Source: Brevundimonas sp. (GTDB lineage Bacteria; Pseudomonadota; Alphaproteobacteria; Caulobacterales; Caulobacteraceae). Taken from it: a DNA stretch of 6,321 bases. The position numbers and the translations under genes were made by a program. Below are positions 5,400 through 6,321 of the stretch, in pieces. The notes below the pieces were generated by a model that saw only the letters and a program-made list of their open reading frames with translations, made no database searches and was not told where the DNA came from. Where the stretch lies: NCBI GenBank assembly GCA_015234495.1, contig JADGMZ010000068.1:1-6321 (forward strand), given 5' to 3'. The first letter of the stretch is position 1. Each line of letters starts with the position of its first letter.

Positions 5400-5418
5400 C
5401 CTCCCCCTGCGGGGGAGG
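5400..5418. repeat. GC-rich hairpin repeat in the Nramp/TauE divergent region
   Basis: CCTCCCCC (5400-5407) and GGGGGAGG (5411-5418) form a perfect 8-bp stem with a TGC loop, 18 bp before the permease start. It resembles the hairpin at 3983-4005: pyrimidine-rich arm, 3-nt loop, purine-rich arm. This suggests two copies of one dispersed repeat type. If transcribed it would sit in the leader of the gene at 5437. I see no other clear regulatory element in 5307-5436. Confidence 0.55.
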
Positions 5419-5436
5419 AACGGCTACGGCTGGGGC

Positions 5437-6261
5437 ATGACCGCCCTGCCGCTGAACGAGATCCTGATGCTGCTGGCCGCCCTGACGGCGGCGGGGCTGT
5501 TCGGGGGGCTGATCGCCGGCCTGTTCGGGGTCGGCGGCGGGACGGTGATCGTGCCGGCGGTGTTCTACGCCTTCGAGGTGCTGGACGTCGGCGGCGAGAG
5601 CAATCTGCACGTGGCCATCGGCACCTCCCTGCTGACCATCGTCGCCACCTCGTGGCGGTCGCTGAGGGCGCACCGGGACCACGGGGCGGTGGACGAGACG
5701 GTGCTGAAAACCTGGACGCCGTGGGTCGGGGCGGGCGCGGTGCTCGGGGCGGCCGTGGCGGGCGTGACCTCCATGGAGGGGCTGGCGCTGGTTTACGGCG
5801 TCTGTCTGGCGGCGGTGGCGGCGCAGATGGGGCTGATGCGCGAGGGCTGGGCGCCGTGGAGCGCCCTGCCGACGGGATGGGCGCGGCGCGGGCTGGGGAC
5901 GGGGATCGGCGGGCTGTCGGCGATGATGGGCATCGGCGGCGGCAGCTTCGGCGGCATGCTGCTGACCCTGTGCGGGCGGCCGATCCACCAGGCTGTGGCC
6001 ACGGCCTCGGGATTCGGGGTGGCCATCGGGACGGCGGCGACCCTGGGCTTCATCGTCTTCGGCTGGGACGCGCCGGGGCGGCCGCCGCTGTCGCTGGGCC
6101 ACGTCAACGTTCCCGGCGCGGTGGTCATGGCGCTGCTGACCACGGCGGTGGCGCCGTGGGGCGCGAAGCTGGCGCACCGGCTGGACCGCAAGGTGCTGCG
6201 GCGGGCGTTCGCGATCTATCTGCTGATCACCGCGGCGCTGGTGGTGGTGAAGGCGGTCTGA
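5437..6261 (+). CDS. TauE/SafE-family membrane permease
   Basis: A 274-residue inner-membrane protein of the TauE/SafE (former DUF81) family. Members are proposed exporters or importers of sulfur-containing anions and organic acids; the substrate here is unknown. The family's internal duplication is plain: GLIAGLFGVGGGTVIVPAVF (24-43) and later NLHVAIGTSLLTIVATS (56-72) in the first half; GGLSAMMGIGGGSFGGMLL (158-176) and AVATASGFGVAIGTAATLGF (186-205) in the second. About eight hydrophobic segments cover the length. The frame is open from 5188, but that extension is Arg/Pro-rich, overlaps the divergent gene's coding sequence and contains the hairpin repeat. The ATG at 5437 gives the normal family N-terminus, with no strong Shine-Dalgarno. 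A second in-frame ATG at 5371 is less likely. A shared control region with the divergent Nramp gene is possible. Confidence 0.9.
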   Translation: MTALPLNEILMLLAALTAAGLFGGLIAGLFGVGGGTVIVPAVFYAFEVLDVGGESNLHVAIGTSLLTIVATSWRSLRAHRDHGAVDETVLKTWTPWVGAGAVLGAAVAGVTSMEGLALVYGVCLAAVAAQMGLMREGWAPWSALPTGWARRGLGTGIGGLSAMMGIGGGSFGGMLLTLCGRPIHQAVATASGFGVAIGTAATLGFIVFGWDAPGRPPLSLGHVNVPGAVVMALLTTAVAPWGAKLAHRLDRKVLRRAFAIYLLITAALVVVKAV

Positions 6262-6268
6262 GTCGGCG

Positions 6269-6319
6269 GGCAGCAGGCAGCAGGCAGCAGGCAGCAGGCA
6301 GCAGGCAGCAGGCAGCAGG
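6269..6319 (+). repeat. GGCAGCA heptamer tandem array at the window edge
   Basis: Seven perfect GGCAGCA units (6269-6317) followed by GG, starting 8 bp after the stop of the TauE/SafE gene. The last two bases (TG) break the pattern, so the array may end here or continue imperfectly beyond the window. It has the same unit length as the repeats upstream of ogt but an unrelated sequence. The CAG-rich strand could fold into weak hairpins only. Confidence 0.93.
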
Positions 6320-6321
6320 TG

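Noticed and set aside
3457..6177. A 906-codon open frame on the minus strand spanning ogt, the Nramp gene and the TauE/SafE gene
   Set aside because: It overlaps three clear family genes, and its product is almost only Arg, Pro, Gly, His and Gln. This is the usual product of a wrong frame in very GC-rich DNA where stops are rare.
3982..6261. Defence or metabolic island made of ogt, Nramp and TauE/SafE genes
   Set aside because: The genes alternate in strand, have separate promoters and belong to unrelated common families. No signature defence domain, integrase or composition break is visible.

Overview
The window is a very GC-rich piece of ordinary bacterial chromosome. It most likely comes from an alphaproteobacterium of the Caulobacterales type (Caulobacter, Brevundimonas or Phenylobacterium). 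Three things suggest this: the base composition; a GTTC-N7-GTTC LexA box, the alphaproteobacterial SOS operator, at the uvrB start; and a -10-like element resembling the Caulobacter GCTANAWC consensus. The genus cannot be fixed from the sequence alone.

Layout. 1-508 (minus) is the N-terminal part of uvrB, whose 3' end lies outside the window. A 149-bp divergent region follows. Two plus-strand genes come next: an unrecognised four-helix membrane protein (658-1362) and a short isocitrate lyase/PEP mutase family enzyme (1449-2228). The second meets a minus-strand small MscS-type mechanosensitive channel (2229-3266) tail to tail with no base between the stop codons. The 205-bp region between the divergent mscS-like and ogt genes (3267-3471) holds the most striking non-coding structure: two oppositely oriented tracts of the heptamer GGGATGA/GGGATTA that together form a near-perfect long inverted repeat. 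Then come ogt (3472-3981, plus), a hairpin between convergent genes, a divergent Nramp-family transporter (4008-5306, minus), a 130-bp divergent region with a second GC-rich hairpin, a TauE/SafE-family permease (5437-6261, plus), and a GGCAGCA heptamer tandem array that runs to within two to four bases of the window edge.

The genes do not form one pathway. Two are DNA repair genes (uvrB for nucleotide excision, ogt for direct alkyl reversal). Three are membrane transporters or channels of unrelated families. No phage, plasmid, CRISPR, transposase, tRNA or rRNA gene is visible.

I do not see a convincing new multi-gene system. The points worth a second look are: the inverted heptamer element with G-quadruplex-capable arms; a LexA box spanning the uvrB start codon with geometry suggesting a leaderless transcript; an Nramp homologue that lacks both canonical metal-binding motifs (DPGN and MPH); an Ogt that keeps its catalytic Cys but has Gln where the arginine finger should be; and a second, unrelated heptamer array at the right end.
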